Source: a virus
DNA length: 22,809 nucleotides
Reading direction: 5' to 3' (one strand)
IMG/VR virus record: IMGVR_UViG_3300045131_002933
Location: 1 to 22,809 of that record
Shown here: one piece after another, positions 1 through 6,398 of the stretch
How positions within the stretch are numbered: position 1 is the stretch's first letter
Layout of the letters: each line of letters begins with the position of its first letter
Notes under the pieces: model-generated
The model's database searches: none
What the model saw: only the letters and a program-made list of their open reading frames with translations
Told to the model about the DNA's origin: nothing
Translations under genes and position numbers: made by a program

Positions 1-106
1 CATCCTTTTTAAACGACGCACATGTTGACCATCTTCGGGAAATATCAGATCCTGTTTCCTTGCAAAAACCTGTATCAGGATAATATTTGCAATAAAAGCA
101 TCTCAT
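1..106 (-). CDS. Cys-rich mini-protein, partial (cut by window edge)
   Basis: Reading down from an ATG at 104-106, the frame stays open to the window edge. It starts MRCFYCKYYPDTGFC and shows a CxxC pair, then Cys residues at about 15 and 29, a spacing typical of small zinc-binding proteins. A strong Shine-Dalgarno AGGAGG (111-116) lies 4 nt upstream. The start overlaps the stop of the upstream Cys-rich gene in an ATGA, so the two are probably translationally coupled. The arrangement CxxC...C...C resembles the upstream protein, suggesting a tandem duplication. The function is unknown; metal binding is an inference from the cysteines. The C-terminus lies outside the window. Confidence 0.65.
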   Translation of the reverse strand, partial: MRCFYCKYYPDTGFCKETGSDISRRWSTCASFKKD

Positions 107-321
107 GTTACCTCCTTAAAAAAATATGGACAAGTAAGTGGTTTTTTGTCGCAAATTACTGGAATAGCTGTGTCCCAAAAACAATTGACACAACTTCTTT
201 CTTGCCAGTACCGGCATCCAATTCCAGAATCAAGATTTATCACAATCTTCTCTCTAGTTATCCTACAAACTTCCAACGAAGGATAACTTGCCCTATATGC
301 ACAGCTGTAGCAACACTTCAT
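103..321 (-). CDS. Small Cys-rich (probably zinc-binding) protein
   Basis: A 72-residue protein with many cysteines (MKCCYSC at the N-terminus, a CVNC pair near the middle and further Cys toward the end), suggesting one or two zinc clusters. An AGGAGG Shine-Dalgarno (327-332) sits 5 nt before the ATG, one of the few classical ribosome sites in the window. It lies 27 nt downstream of the HIT-like gene and overlaps the next Cys-rich gene by ATGA, so the three form a minus-strand operon. I recognise no named family. It could be a phage zinc-knuckle protein that binds nucleic acid or a host factor, but nothing in the sequence decides this. Confidence 0.65.
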   Translation of the reverse strand: MKCCYSCAYRASYPSLEVCRITREKIVINLDSGIGCRYWQERSCVNCFWDTAIPVICDKKPLTCPYFFKEVT

Positions 322-348
322 ATTTACCTCCTATAAGTTTGGAAAGAA

Positions 349-693
349 CTATTTACTCTCTAAAATCAAATGATAATGCAGATGACCAGGTATTGATTGC
401 TCGTGCGGAAAATTTAATCTTATATAGGAAAATTCAGATGATTTTTCTAATTCTCTTTCTATCTTTTCTAGCTCTATTTTTTCATCTTCTGTCAAATATT
501 CTTTTCTTTTTATGTGTCTTTTTGGGGATAGCAGATGATGTTTTTCTGTATTTTTATATGGGAATCTGTTTTCCAAAATTATCCAAAAATCATATTCCTT
601 TACCAATAAATCTTCTCGGCAAAATGGACAATAATTTTTGTCGTTTTTTTTCCTCCAGACCTGGTATTCTTTTTCTTCTTTTGCTGTTCGCAT
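349..693 (-). CDS. HIT-like (histidine triad) protein with N-terminal CxxC
   Basis: A 114-residue protein. Near the C-terminus is GHLHYHLI (103-110), the His-x-His-x-His signature of the HIT superfamily, which hydrolyses or transfers nucleotidyl groups. KHHLLSPKRH (51-60) fits the strand that precedes it in HIT proteins. C22 and C25 (CPFC) could hold a zinc ion, as in several HIT-like proteins. By family knowledge the likely substrate is a nucleotide or dinucleotide; the actual one cannot be told. The start is odd: the ATG at 691-693 directly follows the U-tract of a strong minus-strand terminator hairpin, with no Shine-Dalgarno, so expression may depend on read-through. It heads a short operon with the two Cys-rich genes. 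Confidence 0.75.
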   Translation of the reverse strand: MRTAKEEKEYQVWRKKNDKNYCPFCREDLLVKEYDFWIILENRFPYKNTEKHHLLSPKRHIKRKEYLTEDEKIELEKIERELEKSSEFSYIRLNFPHEQSIPGHLHYHLILESK

Positions 694-738
694 AAAAAAA
701 AACCCGACGGTTACGCATTAGAAAGAGGCGTGTCGGGT
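694..738 (-). terminator. Intrinsic terminator abutting the HIT start codon
   Basis: On the minus strand ACCCGAC (from 738) pairs with GTCGGGT (to 702). An inner ACGC/GCGT pairing extends the stem, and a run of nine U (702-694) follows. The next base triplet is the ATG of the HIT-like gene. It would end transcripts from the promoter at 800-828 after roughly 95 nt unless anti-terminated. Confidence 0.75.
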
Positions 739-799
739 ATTAGCTATTAAAATATTTAAACTTGATTTATTCATATTTTTTTTCTTATTATCTATATCA

Positions 800-828
800 A
801 ACTTAGCAGTTTATTTTCTATTTGTCAA
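800..828 (-). promoter_or_regulatory. Sigma70-type promoter for the HIT leader
   Basis: The minus strand shows TTGACA (823-828), a 17-nt spacer and TAAGTT (800-805). The -35 and following AATAGAAA match the promoter at 7451-7479, and the CTGCTAAG around the -10 matches the one at 6364-6392. The -10 is imperfect. Transcription would start near 793 and run into the terminator at 702-738. Confidence 0.6.
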
Positions 829-832
829 GTCC

Positions 833-1543
833 CTAATGTGTTGAAATAATTATCCCAATTTGCTCAGAACAGTCACCCAATCTGTCTATACTAAATTTTT
901 TATCAGGAGAGTTAGTAAAATCAACTCCAATAAACCCCACTAAAAAATCCTTTGAAAAAATTGGGCATACTCCTAGTTTTTTTATTCCTTGTCTTTCTAA
1001 CACATTCTTTTTTGATTCTGTGTCCGGTAGAGAATCCACATCCACTGTGATACATTCTTTTTTATCAAAAGAAACTGTCCAATCATTTATCATTGATAAG
1101 GGTTGTCTTTGCAGATTCTCCATTTCTGAACTTGTACCCAAAGAAACGACCTCATTGGTGTTGGACATATAAAAAAAATGATCACCATTTATACCAACAA
1201 TTCCATCATGAAACCTAAATAAATATGCACGATCGGCTCCTTGATTTATCAATAAAGCTTTTAATGTCGAATCAATTATCTTATTCTTATCTATAGATTC
1301 GTTTAATTTTTTACCCATTGCCTCTTCCGACGTGATTATTACTGACTCTTTTTGAGATAATTCTTGTAGTGGTGTCGCTATTTTATAATATAAAAAAACA
1401 GCTCCAAGAGTTATCGTTATTAACAAGGTTATTGTAACAAAGCCCAGCATGGTAGCTATTATATTCTTACTAACCCACAACGAAAAAGATGTGAATATGT
1501 TTAATATTTTTTTTACTTGTGACAGGGATTGAAAAAAATTCAT
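833..1543 (-). CDS. Membrane-anchored GAF-like protein
   Basis: I take the ATG at 1541-1543 (MNFFQSLS), giving about 236 residues; a longer in-frame start at 1630 would overlap the upstream gene. One strong membrane helix lies at about residues 30-53. The C-terminal part (about 95-232) reads like a GAF fold, with ADRAYLFRFHDG at 103-114, a pattern seen in GAF-like proteins of phages and bacteria, and VGFIGVDFT near the end. GAF domains bind small ligands or mediate dimerisation; here the sensor would sit on the cytoplasmic side. The stop of the upstream tail-anchored gene is 2 nt away, so the two are probably co-translated. The role is unknown. A lysis or superinfection-exclusion role is possible but only inferred. 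Confidence 0.6.
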   Translation of the reverse strand: MNFFQSLSQVKKILNIFTSFSLWVSKNIIATMLGFVTITLLITITLGAVFLYYKIATPLQELSQKESVIITSEEAMGKKLNESIDKNKIIDSTLKALLINQGADRAYLFRFHDGIVGINGDHFFYMSNTNEVVSLGTSSEMENLQRQPLSMINDWTVSFDKKECITVDVDSLPDTESKKNVLERQGIKKLGVCPIFSKDFLVGFIGVDFTNSPDKKFSIDRLGDCSEQIGIIISTH

Positions 1544-1545
1544 TT

Positions 1546-1908
1546 TTAATAATTTATAGTTTTTAATAGTAAATAAGATATAACAAAAATAATGCCCACT
1601 AAAACAAAAAAAGTTGATCCAAAAGACCAAAAAATAAATTTTTCTACGTTATTGAGTTTTTTTTTATCAGCCTTTATTGATGAAAGGCTTTCTAGTTTTT
1701 CGATAATTTTATCCAATTCAATTTTAGTCGGGGGGGAAGTGGTACAATGTGCTAAAATACTTTCTGTATGTAAAAACAACATTTCTTTTAAATCAAAAAA
1801 TCTGTCATCCAAAGCCTTATTCCTGCATTCCTCTCTTTCCTCTATGTTTTTATCCCGGATTAAGTCTCTTTCATCTAATAATTTTTTTACATCTTCCTTG
1901 CTGCACAT
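1546..1908 (-). CDS. Coiled-coil protein with C-terminal membrane anchor
   Basis: A 120-residue protein. Residues 1-90 are highly charged and helical, and residues 91-115 form one hydrophobic helix followed by KTINY. This tail-anchored layout resembles XhlA/hemolysin-type phage proteins and some holin accessories, but I see no diagnostic motif. It has no Shine-Dalgarno; the start follows an A/T-rich leader, like most genes here. It immediately precedes the membrane GAF-like gene. A C7 tract (G7 on the plus strand, 1730-1736) encodes T-S-P-P-T at residues 57-61 and would be a slippage site. Confidence 0.6.
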   Translation of the reverse strand: MCSKEDVKKLLDERDLIRDKNIEEREECRNKALDDRFFDLKEMLFLHTESILAHCTTSPPTKIELDKIIEKLESLSSIKADKKKLNNVEKFIFWSFGSTFFVLVGIIFVISYLLLKTINY

Positions 1909-2000
1909 ATATTAATCAAAAAATAATTACCTAAGAAGTGTAGCATAATCCCTTTTTCGGTGTTGGTTCGTTGCTATAATTTTAAAAATCACGAAAAATA

Positions 2001-2063
2001 GCTTCCTGCTTCCTGCTTCCTGATTCCTGCTTCCTGATTCCTGCTTCCTGCTTCCTGCTTCCT
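2001..2063. repeat. Nine tandem heptamers, GCTTCCT/GATTCCT
   Basis: Seven units are GCTTCCT and two (4th and 6th) are GATTCCT, with no spacers. Short heptamer tracts of this kind (STRR-like) occur in bacterial intergenic regions, where their copy number varies. Further diverged pieces (TTCTTGCTGGA near 2065 and 2171) flank it. The frame through it on the minus strand encodes a QEAGSR-type repeat, which I regard as chance. Confidence 0.9.
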
Positions 2064-2234
2064 TTTCTTGCTGGAGAAGAGAAGGAAATTTAAGCGATAG
2101 AAAAGCCCTGAAATTTTAAAATTACAGTTAATTACTAAAATAATGGAGTTTTCTCGCGGTTTTGAGCTTTTCTTGCTGGATTGAGAGTTAGGTATCAAGC
2201 TTTCGAAAATTTTGTGGTGGGGAATGGTTGTGTA

Positions 2235-2289
2235 TTAATATCATTTGTAAGCAATAACACGACCGCCGATATATGTTATTTGATATTAA
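2235..2289. repeat. Nested inverted repeat / cruciform
   Basis: TTAATATCA (2235-2243) pairs perfectly with TGATATTAA (2281-2289). Inside it AATAACA (2253-2259) pairs with TGTTATT (2274-2280). The two stems stack on one side and leave a 9-nt bulge (2244-2252) on the other, with a 14-nt GC-containing loop. This could be RNA structure on either strand or a protein-bound DNA site. Confidence 0.65.
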
Positions 2290-2443
2290 CTCTTGTTTTA
2301 GTAACATCGCCTGTTTTCGCCCCAACGATGCTTTGCGAGATTTGAGGAGTGGACCATCTAATGGGTCCCCATTACTCTTTCAACTATATAGCGCAACTTA
2401 GGGGACATCCCTGCGTTTTACCCAATTTAGCGCATTTTTAACT

Positions 2444-2583
2444 AAAAAAAGCAACTAAGTATCTATTATCTTGCCTTGAAAGTCCTTCCACAAAGAAAGA
2501 ATGACAAGACAATAGATACTTAATCGCCTTATAATATTCTTTGTTAGTACTATAACCGCTTTCAATCAGTATTTCTTAATTGC
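2444..2583 (-). ncRNA. Candidate small RNA ending in a long terminator hairpin
   Basis: Downstream of a good promoter, the minus strand carries no coding frame for about 140 nt and ends in a long hairpin. The arms 2502-2526 and 2451-2475 pair almost completely (AGTATCTATT/AATAGATACT plus CTTG/CAAG and GC ends), with a loop of about 26 nt and seven U (2450-2444) after it. Near the 5' end GCAATTAAG (2575-2583) could instead pair with CTTAGTTGC of the terminator arm, giving an alternative fold. I do not recognise a known RNA family. It may be a free-standing sRNA or an attenuator leader, though no gene follows closely. Confidence 0.55.
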
Positions 2584-2589
2584 ACATAT

Positions 2590-2618
2590 AGTTTATCAAA
2601 TATTCTACTTTGTGTCAA
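2590..2618 (-). promoter_or_regulatory. Sigma70-type promoter for the candidate small RNA
   Basis: On the minus strand TTGACA (2613-2618), exactly 17 nt, then TAAACT (2590-2595). It faces the non-coding region and predicts a start near 2583, where the GCAATTAAG element begins. Confidence 0.6.
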
Positions 2619-2656
2619 GTACCACATTAAAAATCACTTAACAACCACTATTCCCC

Positions 2657-3109
2657 CTATTTTTCCACTGTTATCAATTTGTGCTTATTATATAAGTGTG
2701 ATTCCAGGTGTTTATATTGAATATTACAAACAGGGCAATTGCGCCAACCTTTGTTGTTCATTTTTTTTATATTTTCTAGTTGCATTTTTATAGCCATTTG
2801 ACTCCGGTACACATTCTTCGCCCCTTTTTGACCCTTGACGAATCTGTGTTTTATACCACCTTTTTCAAAGTTTTTTAAATATTCTTCCCTGTGTTCGTTA
2901 AATCTTTCTGATTTCTTTGTGTGAACCGAGAGACTAATCAGCGCAAAATTATGCGGGAGTCCGTATGCTTCTTTGTAGTCTTTTGCCAAGATCTTGTGGC
3001 CGTGCCAGAGATGGCTTCCTAGGTGCTTGAATTTTTTTCCGCACACCTTACAAATAATTCTTTCATCTTCATTTTTGTTCTCTTTTTTTTGTCTGACGTT
3101 TATTTTCAT
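2657..3109 (-). CDS. MucR/Ros-like protein with two C2H2 zinc fingers
   Basis: A 150-residue basic protein with two fingers of the same spacing, C20-x2-C23-x9-H33-x4-H38 and C125-x2-C128-x9-H138-x4-H143. The first is followed by ILAKDYKEAYGLP (40-52), the segment that characterises MucR/Ros-type regulators and related phage proteins. A basic middle (about 85-110) links the fingers. It probably binds DNA. Whether it acts as a transcription regulator or as a partner of the SNF2 helicase encoded just upstream (11-nt gap) is not decided by the sequence. The duplicated finger at the C-terminus is unusual for MucR, which has one. It starts after an A/T-rich leader with no Shine-Dalgarno. Confidence 0.7.
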   Translation of the reverse strand: MKINVRQKKENKNEDERIICKVCGKKFKHLGSHLWHGHKILAKDYKEAYGLPHNFALISLSVHTKKSERFNEHREEYLKNFEKGGIKHRFVKGQKGAKNVYRSQMAIKMQLENIKKMNNKGWRNCPVCNIQYKHLESHLYNKHKLITVEK

Positions 3110-3120
3110 ATGATTATATT

Positions 3121-4815
3121 TTAATAATTTTTTAGAACTCTATTTAACGCTGAATCCATTGCTGTTTCAGAGTTTTTGTTTTTTTTGCCCTCTATAACTT
3201 GGTCGAATATGCCTTGTTTTGTATCTAAAATACCTTTCATATCCTCATCTATAGTATCTATGGTCACCAATTGGTATATGTTCACATTACTTGCTGTTTG
3301 ACTCGGGCGATGTAGCCTATCATGACTTTGTTGTAAATCAGCTGGGTTCCATGGGTAGTCTATCCCAATGAAATTTTGAGCCGCAGTTAGAGTTATTCCT
3401 GTCCCGGCGGATTTATATCCTCCTAAAAAAATTTTTATATTTTTATTAGTTTGAAATGCTTTTACTATTTCTCCTCTTTCTTGCACTGGAGTTTCTCCAG
3501 AAATCATAACAGCCTCTTCTTTAAAAAACTCCTTTAGAGTCTTCAGTGGCTCAATAAATGATGAGAAGATCAGAACCTTTTCACCAGAATCCGTTATGCT
3601 CGTGGCCAACTCCTTTGCTACGTTTATTTTTCCTTGTGCACACAACTTTCTTAATAAGTTTAGTTGCACAAGTTTTTCCGCTGACATAGACTTAGAAACA
3701 TCCGCTTTTTTCATTCCCATATTGTCTCTTAAATACTTAGCCAGGTCTTCCGCTACTTCTCTGTATTCCTTTTCTATGCTCCTATCTAGTTTCACAGGTA
3801 TGTCGATAAAGTTTTTCGGTGGCAACTCTTTTAAGACTTGAGATTTATCTCTTCGGATAAAATAACGTTTTATTTTTTCATGTAACTCTCCAATATTTGA
3901 CGCGCCAGACGTATCAAGTCCCCATCTTGTTTGTTTCATCGCACAGAATCTGCGTGCGTAACCATACCAATCACTCCATGTTTTTGTATCTATTATGTTT
4001 AACAAGGAGAACAACTCTGCGGGCCTAGATAACAATGGTGTTCCTGAAAGCAAAACCACAGACTTTATGTCCCTCGACAGTGCTCTAAATGCCTTTGTCC
4101 TCAATGTTGAGGTTGATTTGATATATTGGCATTCGTCCCCAAAAACTGAGCAAAAACGTGTTTTTGACAGCTGTTTAAAATGTTTTTTTAATAAGTCATA
4201 ATTTATTATCCAAAAATTTATATCTGGATCAATTTTAGATATATCTGTGTTACTGTCAATAATAACACTAGACATATTTGTCCATTTTTCAATCTCACTT
4301 TTCCATGCGAATTTTACCGAAGCAGGTGAAACAATTAATACTCTCTTAAATTTCGTGTGTTTAGCATAAGCTATCGCTTGTGCAGATTTGCCACATCCGG
4401 GGGAATCCGCTATAATAGCCCTACCACCAGAGGCGACTAAAAACTCTACTCCAATTTTTTGGTATTCATACAATTTACCTTTCAATCCTTTTATATTGAA
4501 ATCTGTTTTTTCTTTTGATTTTATTATCGAAACATCATCTTTTTTCTTTTTTATATTGTTTAACCAAATCTGTTCTTGCTCAACAATAGACCTTACTTCA
4601 TGTGAAATTTCAATTTCTGGGAATTTTTCAGCCAGGACGGGGATCAATATAGAATCAGAAAAAGCCCAGAACTTCAACTCTCCCTCAACTGAAAAAGAAA
4701 ATCTTTCCCAGCCAAAAGTATCTTTTAGTTGACGACAAAAATCTACTTTGTCTTGTGAATATTCGTAGAACAAAGCAAATCTATGGTATCTCGATTTTTG
4801 AAAAATTATTTTCAT
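3121..4815 (-). CDS. SNF2-family (SF2) DNA helicase/translocase
   Basis: A 564-residue protein with the full SF2 set: Q-type KLYEYQKIGVEFL (114-126), Walker A DSPGCGKS (137-144), motif II DECQ (227-230), motif III LSGTPLLSRP (256-265), a second RecA-like half with VLIFSSF and GTGITLTAAQ, and motif VI QSHDRLHRPSQ (496-506). The arrangement is closest to the SMARCAL1-like branch of SNF2 ATPases, which remodel forked or stalled DNA by ATP-driven translocation. Residues 1-80 are a family-specific N-terminal region. Phages often carry such enzymes in replication and recombination modules, and here it shares an operon with a PD-(D/E)XK nuclease. All key residues appear intact. Confidence 0.9.
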   Translation of the reverse strand: MKIIFQKSRYHRFALFYEYSQDKVDFCRQLKDTFGWERFSFSVEGELKFWAFSDSILIPVLAEKFPEIEISHEVRSIVEQEQIWLNNIKKKKDDVSIIKSKEKTDFNIKGLKGKLYEYQKIGVEFLVASGGRAIIADSPGCGKSAQAIAYAKHTKFKRVLIVSPASVKFAWKSEIEKWTNMSSVIIDSNTDISKIDPDINFWIINYDLLKKHFKQLSKTRFCSVFGDECQYIKSTSTLRTKAFRALSRDIKSVVLLSGTPLLSRPAELFSLLNIIDTKTWSDWYGYARRFCAMKQTRWGLDTSGASNIGELHEKIKRYFIRRDKSQVLKELPPKNFIDIPVKLDRSIEKEYREVAEDLAKYLRDNMGMKKADVSKSMSAEKLVQLNLLRKLCAQGKINVAKELATSITDSGEKVLIFSSFIEPLKTLKEFFKEEAVMISGETPVQERGEIVKAFQTNKNIKIFLGGYKSAGTGITLTAAQNFIGIDYPWNPADLQQSHDRLHRPSQTASNVNIYQLVTIDTIDEDMKGILDTKQGIFDQVIEGKKNKNSETAMDSALNRVLKNY

Positions 4816-4842
4816 ATTTTTTATTTTAAATCTCTTTATTCT

Positions 4843-5106
4843 CTACTCATATAAATCAAGAATATTGTCTTGATAGATCATATTTCTTATTTCTTCCATT
4901 ATCTCGCTGGCGGTTTTTTCTGTTCCATATTTCAAGTATCCCCTCAGCGTATTATCTATGTCCCATAGTAATCCAAAAGCATCGTCTGTTGATAAAATTC
5001 TTTTTGCTTTTTTCTTGTCGCAATTCAAAAATTTAACTTGGATATCCTCTTCCACATTCAATAATACATCTTTTTTGCTTATGTTTTTTTTATCTTGCTT
5101 GTTCAT
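4843..5106 (-). CDS. Unknown acidic-tailed 87-residue protein
   Basis: I do not recognise this protein. It has a lysine-rich first 15 residues and a helical C-terminal half (FGLLWDIDNTLRGYLKYG, then TASEIMEEIRNMIYQDN). The upstream gene's TAA overlaps its ATG by one base (TAATG), indicating translational coupling. It lies between the nuclease and helicase genes of a recombination-like operon, so a DNA-metabolism accessory role is possible. Its gap to the SNF2 gene is 27 nt. Confidence 0.6.
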   Translation of the reverse strand: MNKQDKKNISKKDVLLNVEEDIQVKFLNCDKKKAKRILSTDDAFGLLWDIDNTLRGYLKYGTEKTASEIMEEIRNMIYQDNILDLYE

Positions 5107-5387
5107 TATATTTTGAATACAGGTCTTGTTCCACTTTTCTTTATTCTCGGATCATCGACTTCTACTCCATATTGATTAAATATTTTACCTCCCATAATAT
5201 TTTGTGCTTCAAATAATATTTTATGTATCTTTTCCTTGTTTATTATATTTGTTTTTTCATACAGATATTTACAAATATTCGTATCAAGAATATGGCTATA
5301 TAGTTTAACAACCAGCCTAGCGGCCTCATGCTCTCCATTTTGCCATAAAAAAATTATTTCATTTACAACTTCTTTTTGGGTCATCAT
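5106..5387 (-). CDS. Unknown helical protein, 93 residues
   Basis: I choose the ATG at 5385-5387 (MMTQKEVVNEII), preceded by the A-rich leader typical of this window. An in-frame ATG at 5444 would add 19 lysine-rich residues and overlap the previous gene more deeply. The protein is helical (VVNEIIFLWQNGEHEAARLV) with a C-terminal segment VEVDDPRIKKSGTRPVFKI. I recognise no family. It overlaps the end of the preceding small gene by about 29 nt and touches the start of the next one. Confidence 0.55.
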   Translation of the reverse strand: MMTQKEVVNEIIFLWQNGEHEAARLVVKLYSHILDTNICKYLYEKTNIINKEKIHKILFEAQNIMGGKIFNQYGVEVDDPRIKKSGTRPVFKI

Positions 5388-5538
5388 ATTTTTTTTTATA
5401 TTCTTTATGCATGCTTTCAATTTCTCTTTCAACTTTAACATCATTTTCTATTTCCCACAATAAAAGTTCAATATTTTCAATTTGTTGCTTTAGGCATATT
5501 ATCCCCATTTCTATTTTTTGATCATCAGTTTGATACAT
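5359..5538 (-). CDS. Small coiled-coil protein, 59 residues
   Basis: An ATG at 5536-5538 opens a frame that reads MYQTDDQKIEMG and continues as a charged heptad-like helix (CLKQQIENIELLLWEIEND) to a TGA at 5359-5361. It starts one base after the stop of the nuclease gene and overlaps the next gene. Tight packing and the absence of any other reading of this gap support it as real. The function is unknown; it may be a small partner of the nuclease. Confidence 0.55.
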   Translation of the reverse strand: MYQTDDQKIEMGIICLKQQIENIELLLWEIENDVKVEREIESMHKEYKKKYDDPKRSCK

Positions 5539-5539
5539 G

Positions 5540-6097
5540 TTATTTTTTTAATTCCCATAACTTTTCAACCTCTAAATTAAATTTATATAGTTTTTGCATT
5601 TCACATTCAAACCATTTATCGTCTCTCTCAACCATTCCTAGGTGCTTCAGATATAATCCATCATCATTTTTCACTGGCTGGTAGATGTGTCCTCTTTTTT
5701 TGTTAAACATGCTACAGTATAATTTAACCTGATGCTCAGCCCAAGGTTTCATTTTGTCCATTGTTTTTTCCGATGTCTTAAATTCCCACACGTCATCAGG
5801 TAGATGCGGTGGTAGATAATCAACTTTTCCAACAAGCGTTATGCCTTTATAGGTTATTTCTCTTTTTATTTCTGAATATTTTTTATCCAATAATTCCTCT
5901 ATTTGTCCGTGCATTGCTATCCCATTCCACATCACCATCAACTCTTTCATTGTTTTTTCCGATGGGTTTATCCATTGTTCAGGAGTAACCCAGCCGTGCG
6001 TAATTGCATAAAATTCTGATGAGTTATATCTTCTCCTCACTCGTTGCCTAGTCGCCATTTTAGCCCTTAGATTAGGTCTTAAGTCTATATCGTACAT
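5540..6097 (-). CDS. PD-(D/E)XK nuclease (RecB/Cas4-like exonuclease fold)
   Basis: A 185-residue protein with the metal-dependent nuclease core: LVGKVDYL (88-95, catalytic D93), then WEFKTS (104-109, E105 and K107), then HQVKLYC (122-128), the Q-x3-Y element common to RecB/Cas4/lambda-exonuclease-type enzymes. HGQIEELL (63-70) fits the helix that carries an additional acidic ligand. By family it would cut DNA or resect ends in phage recombination or replication. I see no four-Cys iron-sulfur cluster, so it is not a typical Cas4. It starts 18 nt after the sigma-like gene and is followed by small genes and the SNF2 helicase. Confidence 0.8.
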   Translation of the reverse strand: MYDIDLRPNLRAKMATRQRVRRRYNSSEFYAITHGWVTPEQWINPSEKTMKELMVMWNGIAMHGQIEELLDKKYSEIKREITYKGITLVGKVDYLPPHLPDDVWEFKTSEKTMDKMKPWAEHQVKLYCSMFNKKRGHIYQPVKNDDGLYLKHLGMVERDDKWFECEMQKLYKFNLEVEKLWELKK

Positions 6098-6115
6098 ATT
6101 TTTAAATTTTAATTT

Positions 6116-6334
6116 TTATTTGTTCGCTTTGAATTTTATAGCTATTAAAGCTTCACTTTTTATTTGTCTTATACGTTCTCTTGTTACTTTATATTTGTCT
6201 GCAATTTCCTGTAAGGAATGTCGAACTTGTTGATCAATCCCATAAAAACGAGACACAACATCTATTTCTTTTTCCGTTAGTAGGTGCTTAAACTTCTTAT
6301 AAGCCACATATACCTTTTCTGCCTCAACTTCCAT
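6116..6334 (-). CDS. Sigma70 region 4-like HTH protein (stand-alone)
   Basis: A 72-residue protein that is almost entirely a sigma70 region-4 domain. LTEKEIDVVSRFYGI (19-33) is followed by SLQEIADKYKVTRERIRQIKSEAL (within 40-63), the HTH that normally reads the -35 element. Regions 2 and 3 are absent, so it cannot be a complete sigma factor. It could be an appropriator or anti-sigma-like protein that redirects host RNA polymerase, or a simple HTH regulator. It is the first gene after the promoter at 6364-6392, which has a very good -35, and it leads the nuclease/helicase operon. Confidence 0.8.
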   Translation of the reverse strand: MEVEAEKVYVAYKKFKHLLTEKEIDVVSRFYGIDQQVRHSLQEIADKYKVTRERIRQIKSEALIAIKFKANK

Positions 6335-6363
6335 ATTATTATTTTTTAGTTATTATAAAGCAT

Positions 6364-6392
6364 ATCTTAGCAGTCAGCTTTATATTTGTCAA
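6364..6392 (-). promoter_or_regulatory. Sigma70-type promoter for the sigma-like/nuclease/helicase operon
   Basis: On the minus strand TTGACA (6387-6392), 17 nt, then TAAGAT (6364-6369). The AAATA after the -35 and CTGCTAAG around the -10 recur at 800-828. It lies between the 93-residue gene and the sigma-like gene. Confidence 0.7.
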
Positions 6393-6398
6393 GGTTAG

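Larger units (their letters stand above)
1909..2656. other. 750-base gene-free stretch rich in repeats and hairpins
   Basis: I find no convincing coding frame here. The stretch holds a heptamer tandem repeat (2001-2063), a nested inverted repeat (2235-2289), a palindrome AATGGGTCCCCATT (2360-2373) with an overlapping GGACC/GGTCC stem, a CATCG/CGATG stem around 2305-2330, two TAGCGCA direct copies near 2389 and 2428, and a promoter-RNA-terminator unit (2444-2618). Its density of structure is unlike the rest of the window. Confidence 0.75.

Noticed and set aside
1989-2198. 69-residue frame on the minus strand through the heptamer repeat
   Set aside because: Its sequence is largely the translation of the 7-bp tandem repeat, with no start context and no likeness to a protein.
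2235-2430. Insertion-sequence ends
   Set aside because: Inverted repeats are present, but no transposase and no duplicated target site can be identified, so I describe them only as structure.
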